Origin: Oxalobacteraceae bacterium UBA6704
Lineage (GTDB): Bacteria > Pseudomonadota > Gammaproteobacteria > Burkholderiales > Burkholderiaceae_D
Reading direction: 5' to 3'
Assembly: GCA_002454505.1 (NCBI GenBank)
Contig: DKJA01000197.1
Span: forward strand, 65,467-129,466
DNA length: 64,000 nucleotides
The position numbers were made by a program, and so were the translations under genes. Below are positions 9,282 to 17,752 of the stretch, in pieces (within the stretch, counting starts at the first letter, position 1; the number at the start of each line of letters is the position of its first letter). Under the pieces are notes generated by a model, which did not search any database, had not been told where the DNA came from, and was given only the letters and a program-made list of their open reading frames with translations.

Positions 9282-9893
9282 ATGACTGCAAATTCTCCGC
9301 TGGGCCTGGGCATGGTGCCCACCGTTGTCGAGCAAACGTCGCGCGGCGAACGCGCCTTCGACATCTATTCGCGCCTGCTGCAGGAGCGCGTGATCTTCCT
9401 GGTGGGCGAAGTCACCGAGCAGTCGGCCAACCTGATCGTCGCGCAGCTGCTGTTCCTCGAGTCGGCCAATCCGGACAAGGACATTTCGCTGTACATCAAT
9501 TCGCCGGGCGGCTCCGTGTATGCCGGCATGGCGGTCTACGACACGATGCAGTTCATCAAACCGGATGTATCCACGCTGTGCACGGGCTTTGCCGCCAGCA
9601 TGGGCTCGTTCCTGCTGGCGGCGGGCACGATCGGCAAGCGCTATGCGCTGCCGAATGCCCGCATCATGATCCACCAGCCGCACGGCGGCTCGCAGGGCGT
9701 GGCCGCCGATATCGAAATCCAGGCGCGCGAGGTGCTGTACCAGCGCCACCGCATCAACAGCATCCTGGCCGAACGCACCGGCCAGACGCTGGCGCGGATC
9801 GAAAAGGACTCGGACCGGGACAACTACATGTCCGCCGCCGAGGGCGCCGACTATGGCCTGATCGACCGCGTGCTGGTGTCGCGCGGCGCATGA
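9282..9893 (+). CDS. clpP: ATP-dependent Clp protease proteolytic subunit (stand-alone copy)
   Basis: AAAGGA lies upstream of the ATG at 9282; a longer in-frame opening from 9114 has no support. The 203-residue product is full-length ClpP with catalytic triad Ser106 (GFAASMGSF), His131 (MIHQPHGG) and Asp180 (DSDRDNYM), and it keeps the N-terminal MVPTVVEQTSRGERAFDIYSRLL region that forms the axial loops. ClpP makes a tetradecameric serine-protease chamber fed by ClpX or ClpA. The usual tig-clpP-clpX context is absent, so this is probably a second ClpP paralogue. A 42-nt gap separates it from the cupin-like gene. Confidence 0.93.
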   Translation: MTANSPLGLGMVPTVVEQTSRGERAFDIYSRLLQERVIFLVGEVTEQSANLIVAQLLFLESANPDKDISLYINSPGGSVYAGMAVYDTMQFIKPDVSTLCTGFAASMGSFLLAAGTIGKRYALPNARIMIHQPHGGSQGVAADIEIQAREVLYQRHRINSILAERTGQTLARIEKDSDRDNYMSAAEGADYGLIDRVLVSRGA

Positions 9894-9935
9894 ACGCTAC
9901 AATCACGGGTTGCGATCAGCTTTAATCATCAGGAT

Positions 9936-10874
9936 ATGTCGGCAGAGAAGAACGTGGCGCGCTTGCCGCCCACCAGGCAGGAATCGGAAGCGGCGGCCGC
10001 GGACCGTGCGGCCCACAAGGCGGCGCGCGAGCGCAAGGATGCGCAGGTGCGTGGCGTGGAATCCATCGAGAAGATGCGCGATGCGATCAAGGCCGCCTCG
10101 CGCGCCCTGCCGTCGATAACCGACATACCGCGCATCAAGGCGCTTGCGCCGGCAGCTTTCCGGGAACGGGCGGCGCTAGGCCTGCCGTTCCTGATGACCG
10201 GCATCGTCGACCGGTGGCCGCTGACGGCGCTGGACGTGCAGACGCTGCGCGACCACTACAGCCACCTGCCCGTGCGCGCCCGCGTGGGCGACTACATCAA
10301 CACCGCGTTCGCCGCGGACCGGGCGATGCAGGACATGAGCATGGTCGAGTATCTCGACCTGGTGGCCGCCGGCACCGAGGATTTGCCGCCGTACCTGGGC
10401 AACCTGGAACTGCGCGAACTGAACCGGCTGTGCCACTGGCCTTCATACTTCGACAAGATCGGCCCGCCCCGCTTCTGGCTGGGCCCCGCCGGCACGGTGA
10501 CGCCGCTGCATTGCGACTACGACGACAACCTGTTCGCGCAGATCTGGGGCACCAAGCGGATCACGCTGGCGCCGCCCCATCACGACGAATTCCTGTACCC
10601 GAATGAGGCCAACGCGATCCTGTTCGGCTCCCCGTTCGATCCCGAGGCGCCGGACTTCGACCGGTTTCCGCTGGCCCGCCAGGCCACGACGATCGCATGC
10701 ATCGTCGGCCCCGGCGACATGCTGTACGTGCCGGCCGGCTGGTATCACCAGGTGCGGTCGCTGACGTTTTCGCTGTCGTCCAATCGCTGGGCCAGGGCGG
10801 TGCCGTTGGCCCTGCGGGGTGCGCCGGGGAGTGCTCAAGCGCCCAGCCGCAGCTCCAGCCCCTTCGACGTATAG
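9936..10874 (+). CDS. Cupin-like (JmjC-type) 2-oxoglutarate/Fe(II) oxygenase-like protein
   Basis: A 312-residue protein with a Lys/Arg/Ala-rich N-terminal helix (residues ~15-55), then a cupin_8/JmjC-type domain. The iron-binding facial triad is visible as HCDYD (His-x-Asp) and a distal His in PAGWYHQVRSL. GPAGTVTPLHCDY and GDMLYVPAGWYH are the family signatures. Relatives hydroxylate protein or ribosomal side chains or small molecules; the substrate here is unknown. Its 3' end overlaps the convergent PAP2-lipoprotein gene by 40 nt. Confidence 0.85.
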   Translation: MSAEKNVARLPPTRQESEAAAADRAAHKAARERKDAQVRGVESIEKMRDAIKAASRALPSITDIPRIKALAPAAFRERAALGLPFLMTGIVDRWPLTALDVQTLRDHYSHLPVRARVGDYINTAFAADRAMQDMSMVEYLDLVAAGTEDLPPYLGNLELRELNRLCHWPSYFDKIGPPRFWLGPAGTVTPLHCDYDDNLFAQIWGTKRITLAPPHHDEFLYPNEANAILFGSPFDPEAPDFDRFPLARQATTIACIVGPGDMLYVPAGWYHQVRSLTFSLSSNRWARAVPLALRGAPGSAQAPSRSSSPFDV

Positions 10875-12787
10875 CTCGGCGTGACGGTATAGCCGTCGAC
10901 CGTGATGGTCTGGAAGTAGCCTTTCACGCTGCCCGCGCTGATCACCGTGAGAGTGGTGCCGGCAGCCGGCTTGTAGCCGTCCCGGAATTTCACGCGCAGC
11001 GTGCCGCCGCCGATGGTGGCCGCGCCGGTGACGGCCAGGTAACCCTGCCCGCCGGCGCCCAGGCGCAGTTCCAGCGTGGCGCCGGCCAGGTGCGAGTATT
11101 TGCCGCCCACGGCCAGCGCCGCCGGCGCGTTGCTGATCACGGTGCCGCCGCTGGCCACGTACACGTCGCCGCTGCCGAATGCGGTGGCCGACAATGCTTC
11201 GAGCGTGCCGCCCTCGACTTGCGTGCCCCCCGTCCAGGCGTTCTTGCCGCCCAGTTTCAGCGCGCCGGTGCCTTGCTTGACCAGCTTGCCGCTGCCGGTG
11301 ATGTCGTTGCGCCAGCGGTCGGCCGCGCTGAAGCCGCCCTTGCTGGCGTCCATGTTGATGACGACGTTACCGGTGAAGACGCCATAGCCTTCGGCAGCGG
11401 CGAACAGGTTCATGCGGCCCCACCCTTCCGCATCGTCCAGCACCGGATAGCCGGAAGCGATCGCCGTGGTCTTCAGCACCACGCGGCGCTGCGCTTCGCT
11501 CAGGTAAGGCAGGCGGGTTTCCAGCAGCACTTCGGCGCCTTTCGGCACCACGGCCGGCGCGGTGGTGGCGCCGATCTGCGGCAGGCCGTACGTCATGCGG
11601 CGCACGTAGTTGGCGCGGCTCGCGGCGTAGTCGGAGAAGCGGTCATTGGCGGCCGTGCCGGATACTGCGTAGGCCGGGAAGGTGGCAGCCGTCGTGCTGG
11701 TCAGCTTCATCAGCGTCGTGTGGGCCTGCGTGACGGCCGCGCTGCGCGTGGTGGCGCTGGCGGCGATCAGGTTGGCGGCAGCGATGGCCTGTGCCTGCAC
11801 GCGGCCGCTGATGACGTCCAGCGGCGAGTGCATGCCGGCCAGGATGCGGCTTTCGCCCAGTTCCAGGCCACGGCCGACCAGTTCCTGGTAACGCTCCGGC
11901 AGCACGTAGGCCATGCCGATCGCGTTGCGGGTGGCTTCGGCGGAGTGGCCGCTGGTGAAGCCGCCGTCGGTGGCCGGCGTGGTGCTCTTGGCCGGTTCCA
12001 GCTGCGGGACCACCACGACCTGACTGCTCCAGCGGAACGGCCGCGCGTATTTGTAGAAGCGCTTGGCCGGTTCGGTGGAACCGTTGTTGCCCATCGAGTT
12101 GACCAGGTCGACCACCTTGCCGAAGTCCCCATTGGCATCGCCGCCGATGCCGTTGTTGTTGCCGCCGTCTTCGTATTTGACGGTGGTGGCATCGGCCGGC
12201 ATCGTGTTGATCGTGGTGGTCTGGCGCGTGGCGCTGCGCCATGCGGTGGTCAGCGGGCCCATGCCTTCGGTGACGCTGTAGCCCTTGCCGCGGCGGTCAT
12301 CCAGGTAGGCCATCAGCGCCTGGTCGGCGGTGCGGCTGGTGGTGGCCTTGATGACGTAATCGATATTGGCGTTGTGGATGGCGGCGTTGACCACCGTGCC
12401 GCCGTTCTTGCCGTCGTTCGGCACACCCGTCCATGCCGATTCGACGACGGCCGGGAAGCCATCCACGGCCGGTGCGGTCACGCCGGCATCGACGATCTCC
12501 GTCAGCGGCTTCCAGATCTCCAGCATGCCGCCCAGCACGCGCACGCCGGCATTCGTCGCCAGCGTGGCGTAGCGGGCATCACCCCTTTGGTTAGTTGCAA
12601 TCGTGTCCACGAAGGCCGGTACCGCCGGCACTGGTGCAGTGTCGGCCGCGCCCTGGTCGGCCGGTGCCGCCGGCATCACGACTGCGGTGTCAGCAGCGTG
12701 ATCGGAGCCGCCGCAGGCGCTCAGCGCGAGCATGGCGCTGATGGCGATGACGAGAGGAAGACGGCACGGCTGGCTGGCGTGATGCAT
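10835..12787 (-). CDS. PAP2-family phosphatase lipoprotein with autotransporter-type beta repeat
   Basis: GAAGGG before the ATG at 12787 sets the start (650 residues). It has a lipobox LSAC with Cys25. The class A/PAP2 phosphatase motifs appear in order: Lys-x6-Arg-Pro (KRFYKYARP, ~240), GFTSGHS (~276) and Ser-Arg-x5-His-x3-Asp (SRILAGMHSPLD, ~310). From ~495 to the end the protein changes to Gly/Thr-rich beta repeats of the passenger-associated transport kind (GSGKLVKQGTGALKL, GGTQVEGGTLEA), without a translocator barrel. It would be a cell-surface or periplasmic acid phosphatase anchored by lipid. The 3' end overlaps the convergent cupin gene. Confidence 0.88.
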   Translation of the reverse strand: MHHASQPCRLPLVIAISAMLALSACGGSDHAADTAVVMPAAPADQGAADTAPVPAVPAFVDTIATNQRGDARYATLATNAGVRVLGGMLEIWKPLTEIVDAGVTAPAVDGFPAVVESAWTGVPNDGKNGGTVVNAAIHNANIDYVIKATTSRTADQALMAYLDDRRGKGYSVTEGMGPLTTAWRSATRQTTTINTMPADATTVKYEDGGNNNGIGGDANGDFGKVVDLVNSMGNNGSTEPAKRFYKYARPFRWSSQVVVVPQLEPAKSTTPATDGGFTSGHSAEATRNAIGMAYVLPERYQELVGRGLELGESRILAGMHSPLDVISGRVQAQAIAAANLIAASATTRSAAVTQAHTTLMKLTSTTAATFPAYAVSGTAANDRFSDYAASRANYVRRMTYGLPQIGATTAPAVVPKGAEVLLETRLPYLSEAQRRVVLKTTAIASGYPVLDDAEGWGRMNLFAAAEGYGVFTGNVVINMDASKGGFSAADRWRNDITGSGKLVKQGTGALKLGGKNAWTGGTQVEGGTLEALSATAFGSGDVYVASGGTVISNAPAALAVGGKYSHLAGATLELRLGAGGQGYLAVTGAATIGGGTLRVKFRDGYKPAAGTTLTVISAGSVKGYFQTITVDGYTVTPSYTSKGLELRLGA

Positions 12788-12973
12788 TGTGAGACCCTTC
12801 GATTGTTGATGAGGCGGAAAAATTGAGGGGATGATAAGGAGCGAGTGTGACAGGATCATGACGGCACCGATCACCTCCGGCTTGTCGGATCAGCCATATA
12901 CCAACACTTAATTAAATGGCCTTTTGCGTCGCCCTTCAGTGACAAGGTCTTTCAATGTTCAGTGAGGTTAATC

Positions 12974-13729
12974 ATGCTCCCCGTGTCTCTCAAGCGCTCG
13001 ACCGCAGTTCTCCAGGCGGCCCAGCGCACTGCCGATCAGGCCGCCGCGGCCGAGCGCCGGCGGCGCGAGGCGGAAGCCGTCGAGGCCGAACTGGCCAAGG
13101 CCAGGCAGGAAGAAACGGCGGCGGCGCGCCAGCAGGCAGCGTCGGTGTCCGGTGCCGGCGGCATGCGCGGCGTATCGGCGCAGAAGATAGCGCAGGACAT
13201 GGCACGCGAACGGATTGCCCAGATCAAGGAGCGCATCGCGCAGTTGAAAATGCTGCTCGTCACGCTGGGCGGCGCTGCGGCGAAGGCGGTGCTGCAGGAG
13301 CTCCGGCAGCTGGGTGCGGAGTTGAAGCAGGCGGCCGCTGCGCTGAACTCGAGTTCGTCCAGTGCGCCTGCCGCTTCGGTTGCGGCGCCGGCGGCTGCGG
13401 CAAGTCCGGCGCCTGCCGGCGATGGCGGCAGCGCTAGCAGCGACAGTCATGGCGAAGGCCGCGCGGCGTATGCCGAGCAGCAGGCGGCGGCCGACGCCGA
13501 TCCGGTTGCCACCGGCAGCGAGGATGTGTCGGCGGCCGATGCGGAGGCGGTGCATGATGAAGAGGCGTCCGCTGGCACGCCGGGCAATGACGGCGGCGTG
13601 CCATCGCAGAGTGCCCAGCGGTCGTCCGACCGGGAGTCGATCGAGTCGGTGCAGGAGCAGTTGCGGGCATTGCGAAAGATGGCGGAACGGATGCTCGAAC
13701 AAGAGAGGCTGCGGGCGGCGCAGGCTTGA
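12974..13729 (+). CDS. Alanine-rich coiled-coil protein of unknown function
   Basis: GAGG six bases before ATG 12974 fixes the start (251 residues). Residues ~8-60 and ~75-115 are strongly helical and charged, with heptad-like Ala/Leu spacing (RTADQAAAAERRRREAEAVE; ERIAQIKERIAQLKMLL). The middle (about 115-215) is a low-complexity Ser/Ala/Pro/Asp linker, and a last helix (SIESVQEQLRALRKMAERML) ends the protein. There is no signal peptide or membrane helix. I do not recognise the family. It is divergent from the PAP2 lipoprotein gene across a 186-bp AT-richer gap. Confidence 0.7.
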   Translation: MLPVSLKRSTAVLQAAQRTADQAAAAERRRREAEAVEAELAKARQEETAAARQQAASVSGAGGMRGVSAQKIAQDMARERIAQIKERIAQLKMLLVTLGGAAAKAVLQELRQLGAELKQAAAALNSSSSSAPAASVAAPAAAASPAPAGDGGSASSDSHGEGRAAYAEQQAAADADPVATGSEDVSAADAEAVHDEEASAGTPGNDGGVPSQSAQRSSDRESIESVQEQLRALRKMAERMLEQERLRAAQA

Positions 13730-13767
13730 ACCTGCCCGGCCCCTGCATCAGGCTGACGCTGTAAAAA

Positions 13768-14247
13768 TCAGCCGCGCTGCGCCGCCTGGATCGCCGCGAT
13801 ATCGATCTTCCGCATCTGCATCATCGCTTCGAATGCACGCTTCGCCGCCGCCCGGTCGGGGTCGGTGAAGGCCGCTGTCAATGCGCGCGGGGTGATCTGC
13901 CACGAGAGCCCCCACTTGTCCTTGCACCAGCCGCAGGCGCTCTCCTCCCCGCCGTTGCCGACGATCGCACGCCACAGGCGGTCGGTTTCCTCCTGGTCGT
14001 CGGTGGCGACCTGGAACGAGAACGCTTCGCTGTGGCGGAAGGCCGGCCCGCCGTTGAGGCCCAGGCAAGGGATGCCCATCACGGTGAACTCCACCGTCAG
14101 CACGCCGCCCTCCTTGCCGGCCGGGTAGTCGCCCGGCGCGCGGTGGACGGCGGTGACGGCACTATCGGGAAAGGTGGCGGCATAGAAGTTGGCGGCTTCT
14201 TCGGCCGTACCGTCGAACCACAGGCAGATCGTGTTTTTGCTGACCAT
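13768..14247 (-). CDS. VOC-superfamily protein, PhnB-like
   Basis: GGAGA before the ATG at 14247 marks the start (159 residues). The protein opens ICLWFDGTAEEAANFYAATFPDS and continues with FTVMGIPCLGLNGGPAFRHSEAFSF, WGLSWQITP and a C-terminal …FEAMMQMRKIDIAAI, the pattern of PhnB-like glyoxalase/bleomycin-resistance-fold proteins (3-demethylubiquinone methyltransferase-like domain). These dimeric VOC proteins are common in soil proteobacteria and mostly uncharacterised. No role can be assigned from context. Confidence 0.88.
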   Translation of the reverse strand: MVSKNTICLWFDGTAEEAANFYAATFPDSAVTAVHRAPGDYPAGKEGGVLTVEFTVMGIPCLGLNGGPAFRHSEAFSFQVATDDQEETDRLWRAIVGNGGEESACGWCKDKWGLSWQITPRALTAAFTDPDRAAAKRAFEAMMQMRKIDIAAIQAAQRG

Positions 14248-14556
14248 GTTTGTCTCCGATGAAGGGAAAAAAAGGGGGGCGGCCCGTGGTGCAATTTGCG
14301 CCGATATCGCGGCGCGGGTCAAGCGCTCGATGGCAGGCACCGTGGCGTGGTGGTAACCGAGCTCTCCTTTCCGGGGGGTATTCACTCCCCGCTTTTATGG
14401 CTCCCGGCCTATACCTTCGGAGGACTGGACCGCCAGCGCGTCTGCTCGGACAATGGACACGTTGGCAAGCGCGGCACATGCCGATCGCGCCAGCATCGTT
14501 CGCGGCAGCCGCAGTGCGCCGCCTGGCCACCACCTACCACCAAGGAGTATCACCAC
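14248..14556. other. 309-bp divergent intergenic region
   Basis: The gap lies between the divergent VOC and hydrolase genes and must hold both promoters. It contains a short A-run followed by a G-run near 14265-14280, but I see no clear -35/-10 pair, operator palindrome or small coding frame with a ribosome-binding site. The only strong signal is AAGGAG at 14542-14547, which belongs to the hydrolase gene. Confidence 0.5.
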
Positions 14557-15543
14557 ATGGCAAACCAAGACGATGGCAGTATCAACCAGAAACGGCGCCA
14601 TGTGCTGGCCGCCACGGGCAGCGCTGCCGCCCTGCCGCTGGCCTGGATGAGCTCGATCACCCCGGCCCAGGCCGCGGCGGGCGCCCAATCCGGCAAGAAG
14701 GAGGTCGGCCCGTTGACCACTGGCACCGTCAGGACCAAGGATGGCGTCGAGATCTTCTACAAGGACTGGGGCAGCGGCACGCCGATCGTGTTCTCGCACG
14801 GCTGGCCGCTCAGCTCCGACGACTGGGACACCCAGCTGATGTTCTTCGTGCAGCAGGGCTTCCGCGTCGTCGCCCACGACCGCCGCGGCCACGGCCGCTC
14901 CAGCCAGGTCGGCACCGGTCACGACATGGACCACTACGCGGACGATCTCGCGGCCGTCGTCAACCACCTCGACCTGAAGGGCGCGATCCACGTCGGCCAC
15001 TCGACCGGCGGCGGCGAAGTGGTGCGCTACCTGGCACGCCATGGCCAGTCGCGCGCTGCGAAGGCGGTGCTGATCGCCGCGGTGCCGCCGCTGATGGTCA
15101 AGTCGCCGTCCAATCCGGGCGGCCTGCCGAAGGAAGTGTTCGACGGCATCCAGAAGCAGGTGGCCACCAACCGTGCCCAGTTCTACCGCGACCTGCCGTC
15201 CGGCCCGTTCTACGGCTTCAACCGCGCGGGTGCAAAACCGCAGGAAGGCATCATCCAGAACTGGTGGCGCCAGGGCATGATGGGCGGCGCCAAGGCGCAC
15301 TACGATGGCGTGGTGGCGTTCTCGCAGACCGATTTCACCGCCGACCTGAAGAAGATCACGCTGCCGGTCCTGGTGCAGCACGGCGACGACGACCAGATCG
15401 TGCCTTACGCCGATTCCGGACCGCTGTCGGCCAAGCTGCTCAAGAACGGCACGCTGAAGACTTACAAAGGCTACCCGCACGGCATGCCGACCACGCACGC
15501 AGACGTGATCAATGCGGATATCCTCGCCTTCATCAAGGGTTGA
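14557..15543 (+). CDS. Exported alpha/beta hydrolase, non-haem chloroperoxidase / arylesterase type
   Basis: AAGGAG nine bases upstream sets ATG 14557 (328 residues). The N-terminus has a twin-arginine pair (KRRHVLAATGSAAALPLAW) and an Ala-x-Ala end, so Tat or Sec export is likely. The hydrolase fold carries the oxyanion segment FSHGWPLSSDDWD, the HDRRGHGRS strand typical of cofactor-free chloroperoxidase/esterases, nucleophile Ser149 in GHSTGGGE, an acid in HGDDDQIVPY and the final His in the YPHGMPTTHAD segment. It probably acts as an esterase or perhydrolase on small molecules in the periplasm. It is a single gene, followed 16 nt later by an M17-N-like gene. Confidence 0.85.
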   Translation: MANQDDGSINQKRRHVLAATGSAAALPLAWMSSITPAQAAAGAQSGKKEVGPLTTGTVRTKDGVEIFYKDWGSGTPIVFSHGWPLSSDDWDTQLMFFVQQGFRVVAHDRRGHGRSSQVGTGHDMDHYADDLAAVVNHLDLKGAIHVGHSTGGGEVVRYLARHGQSRAAKAVLIAAVPPLMVKSPSNPGGLPKEVFDGIQKQVATNRAQFYRDLPSGPFYGFNRAGAKPQEGIIQNWWRQGMMGGAKAHYDGVVAFSQTDFTADLKKITLPVLVQHGDDDQIVPYADSGPLSAKLLKNGTLKTYKGYPHGMPTTHADVINADILAFIKG

Positions 15544-15559
15544 TGCAGCGGGAGCCGGC

Positions 15560-16177
15560 ATGGCCACGCCCAGCCGCCTGTTGATCGGCACAGCGGACGA
15601 TGTCGTGTTCGATGTGGTTGCCTGGGGTCCGGCGCAGGCGGAGGTCGACCTCAGCATCGCGTGCATGTTCGAGCACGAGATGGATGGCGCCGGCATGACC
15701 GGTGGCCTGCTGGCGCTGGACCAGGCGCTGGACGGTCATCTGTCGCGGTTGCGGGCGGCGGGCGCCTTCCGCGCCCAGCCGATGGAAACGCTGCTGGTAA
15801 CGTCGCCACCGCCCGGCGTGGCGGCGCGGGCCGTCCTGGTCATCGGCCTGGGCGATCCGGCCGCACTGGATGGCGACCTGCTCCGCCGCGCCACGCGCGT
15901 GGCCATGCGCGAAGCCATCCGCTTCGGCGCCGTGACGATGGCGTTCGCGCCCAGCGTGCTCGATGCCGGGCATACCGATAATGCCGCGCTCGATATGCAG
16001 AACGTCATGCTGGACGGAATGCTCGGTGCTCTCCGCGCCGAGCATATGCTGGCGGGGGCCGGATTGGCCGGCGCGCCGGCGCTGTGCCATTGCAGCTTCG
16101 ATGTCGGGGCGCCGCGCGCTCAGGCTGCTGCGGAGGGGTTTCGGGCGGCGTTTGCGCGGCTGGTGTCGGGGCGGTAG
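15560..16177 (+). CDS. Peptidase M17 N-terminal-domain-like protein
   Basis: The ATG at 15560 follows GGGAG; 205 residues. The sequence resembles only the N-terminal macro-like domain of leucyl aminopeptidases: a LLVTSPPPGVAARAVLVIGLGD strand-loop, then RRATRVAMREAIRFGAVTMAFAP. The catalytic M17 metallopeptidase domain is absent, so it cannot be an aminopeptidase by itself. The domain may serve binding or regulation. It starts 16 nt after the hydrolase gene and is probably co-transcribed with it. Assignment is moderate. Confidence 0.6.
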   Translation: MATPSRLLIGTADDVVFDVVAWGPAQAEVDLSIACMFEHEMDGAGMTGGLLALDQALDGHLSRLRAAGAFRAQPMETLLVTSPPPGVAARAVLVIGLGDPAALDGDLLRRATRVAMREAIRFGAVTMAFAPSVLDAGHTDNAALDMQNVMLDGMLGALRAEHMLAGAGLAGAPALCHCSFDVGAPRAQAAAEGFRAAFARLVSGR

Positions 16178-16228
16178 CAGGCCTTCGAACGGCGGCTTGC
16201 TGTTTTACCGCACTTTCGAACGGGGTGC
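16177..16228 (+). repeat. Copy A of a ~50-bp imperfect direct repeat flanking the NTF2/AbiE segment
   Basis: This stretch (CAGGCC…CGGCGGCTTGCTG…TTTACCGCACTT…GAACGG.GTG) recurs in the same orientation at about 18732-18780, with roughly 85% identity by eye and one indel. The two copies bracket the NTF2-like gene and the AbiE pair. Confidence 0.65.
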
Positions 16229-16232
16229 GTCC

Positions 16233-16586
16233 CTACTTTGATACCTCGATCACAAACGCCTTCAACTCGGCCATCTTGCCGTCGCGGAAGCGCCACACGT
16301 CGCAGTAGCTGTTGGCTACCGGCTTGCCGCTTTCATCTTTCGAGGTGATGTCGCCCAGGGCGGCCACGAAGTCGCCGTCGGCGATCAGCTGGTGCACGCT
16401 GAATTCGGGCGGCTCCACATATTCCTTTTTCATCCAGGCGCGGACGGCTTCTTTGCCGTGCAAAGTCTCGCCGCCGATCGTGGACCAGATGATGTCGTCG
16501 GTGCAGAAGGACAGGAAGGTTTCGTTGTCGCCGGCGGTGACTGCGGCGTTGGCGGCGCTCAGCGTCTCTTTGTTGAGGGTGGACAT
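16233..16586 (-). CDS. NTF2/SnoaL-like domain protein
   Basis: A 117-residue protein with GGGAG before ATG 16586. The sequence (…NETFLSFCTDDIIWSTIGGETLHGKEAVRAW…, then DGDFVAALGDITSKDESGKPVANSYCDVWRFRDGKMAELKAFVIE) is the classic cone-shaped NTF2-like fold of the SnoaL/DUF4440 group. Such proteins can be small enzymes or ligand-binding proteins; no catalytic signature lets me choose. It sits between the two copies of a ~50-bp direct repeat. Confidence 0.85.
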   Translation of the reverse strand: MSTLNKETLSAANAAVTAGDNETFLSFCTDDIIWSTIGGETLHGKEAVRAWMKKEYVEPPEFSVHQLIADGDFVAALGDITSKDESGKPVANSYCDVWRFRDGKMAELKAFVIEVSK

Positions 16587-16720
16587 GGGGCTCCCGGCAG
16601 GTTATCGGTGGGTGGCTATTCTGTAGGTATTTGAAGGGCGGAAGCGCCCGGTTGGGTGAGGCCGGTGACAATGCAGACCAGTGAAGGTCATGGTTTGCTC
16701 CCTGGACCGGCCTTCCTTAG

Positions 16721-17749
16721 TCAAGTCCGAGCCGAACTGCCTGTCACGGAAAAATACCGGATGACTTCCAGCACGGCATCGAAGTCCGGCGGAATCTGGC
16801 TGAACATTTCCGCTTGCATCGCGGCATAGTCCTGCTGCCATTCCTGTTGCTGCCCTGGCAAAGGCAGCAAACGCAGCGTATCTTGCGTAACCGTGCTGTA
16901 ATCGACCCAGCCTTGCGGGAAGAAGACGCGCCGATGCGCCAGCACTTGATCGAACAGTTCGTGATCCGCAACCGCCCTCACGCCGATGCCCGCTTCGATC
17001 AAGCGATACACGTCGTAATAATGCCGCGCCATTCTTGGTCGCCTCGGCTTGTCTGCGGGCCGGTAAGTTTCTTCATGCAGCAGCATGGCCTTTTCCCAAA
17101 AGGTTCGTTCTGGCGCTAACGTATGCACCATTATTTCTGGCTGGGTAAAAATCTGCGGAAAGACGTCCGCAATGACTGGCTGGATAGCCCGCTCGTGCGT
17201 AGGCCATGGATCAGAACGGGCACCGAATTCAATCTTGACGACCGGGCGGACATACCGCGCCGGCTCGGTGCCAAAGTGCGACGGGTAGGAAAATAGCAGC
17301 GTCTGGATGTCGGGATCATCACGATCGATCACCAGCTGCCAGCCGTCCTTGCCCAGTTCGGTAACAAAGCGCTCGTGCAACCTCGGCAACAAGATGTTCT
17401 GAACAAGTTCACCGCAGGCCGCCCTCAGCGCTTTCAGCCTCTTCGTCTGCTGTTTCGCGCTGGGCGCCCGCTCCGGACTTTGTTCGCCGCCGAAGCCCAA
17501 CGCTTCGCGTCCGATAGTCAAATCGATGTCCTCGGAGAAGCGGTCGATCAGCCCCCATGCCTTGGACAGCGAAGTTCCTCCCTTGAACGTAAGGTGCCCG
17601 CTCAATTCTGGCAGTGCAAACAATTGCTCCAAAGTCCAGCAAACCCAGAAATCCTTTTCGACGCTGGATGCCGCCCAGCCCTTGCGAGCCGCCGTTTGCT
17701 CCATCGCCAGCTTCTGATCTTCGCTGGATAAGTCGAGCAACTCTCGCAT
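16721..17749 (-). CDS. AbiEii/AbiGii-type nucleotidyltransferase toxin
   Basis: 342 residues. Near the N-terminus EKDFWVCWTL (31-40), FKGGTSLSK (55-63) and RFSEDIDL (70-77) form the nucleotidyltransferase core of the AbiEii family, and RMARHYYDVYRL lies in the C-terminal half. AbiEii proteins are GTP-preferring nucleotidyltransferase toxins that act in phage abortive infection or plasmid maintenance as type IV toxin-antitoxin systems. The start codon lies three bases after the stop of the antitoxin gene, giving the canonical antitoxin-toxin order. Base composition is clearly less GC-rich than the neighbours, suggesting acquisition. Confidence 0.88.
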   Translation of the reverse strand: MRELLDLSSEDQKLAMEQTAARKGWAASSVEKDFWVCWTLEQLFALPELSGHLTFKGGTSLSKAWGLIDRFSEDIDLTIGREALGFGGEQSPERAPSAKQQTKRLKALRAACGELVQNILLPRLHERFVTELGKDGWQLVIDRDDPDIQTLLFSYPSHFGTEPARYVRPVVKIEFGARSDPWPTHERAIQPVIADVFPQIFTQPEIMVHTLAPERTFWEKAMLLHEETYRPADKPRRPRMARHYYDVYRLIEAGIGVRAVADHELFDQVLAHRRVFFPQGWVDYSTVTQDTLRLLPLPGQQQEWQQDYAAMQAEMFSQIPPDFDAVLEVIRYFSVTGSSART

Positions 17750-17752
17750 ACC

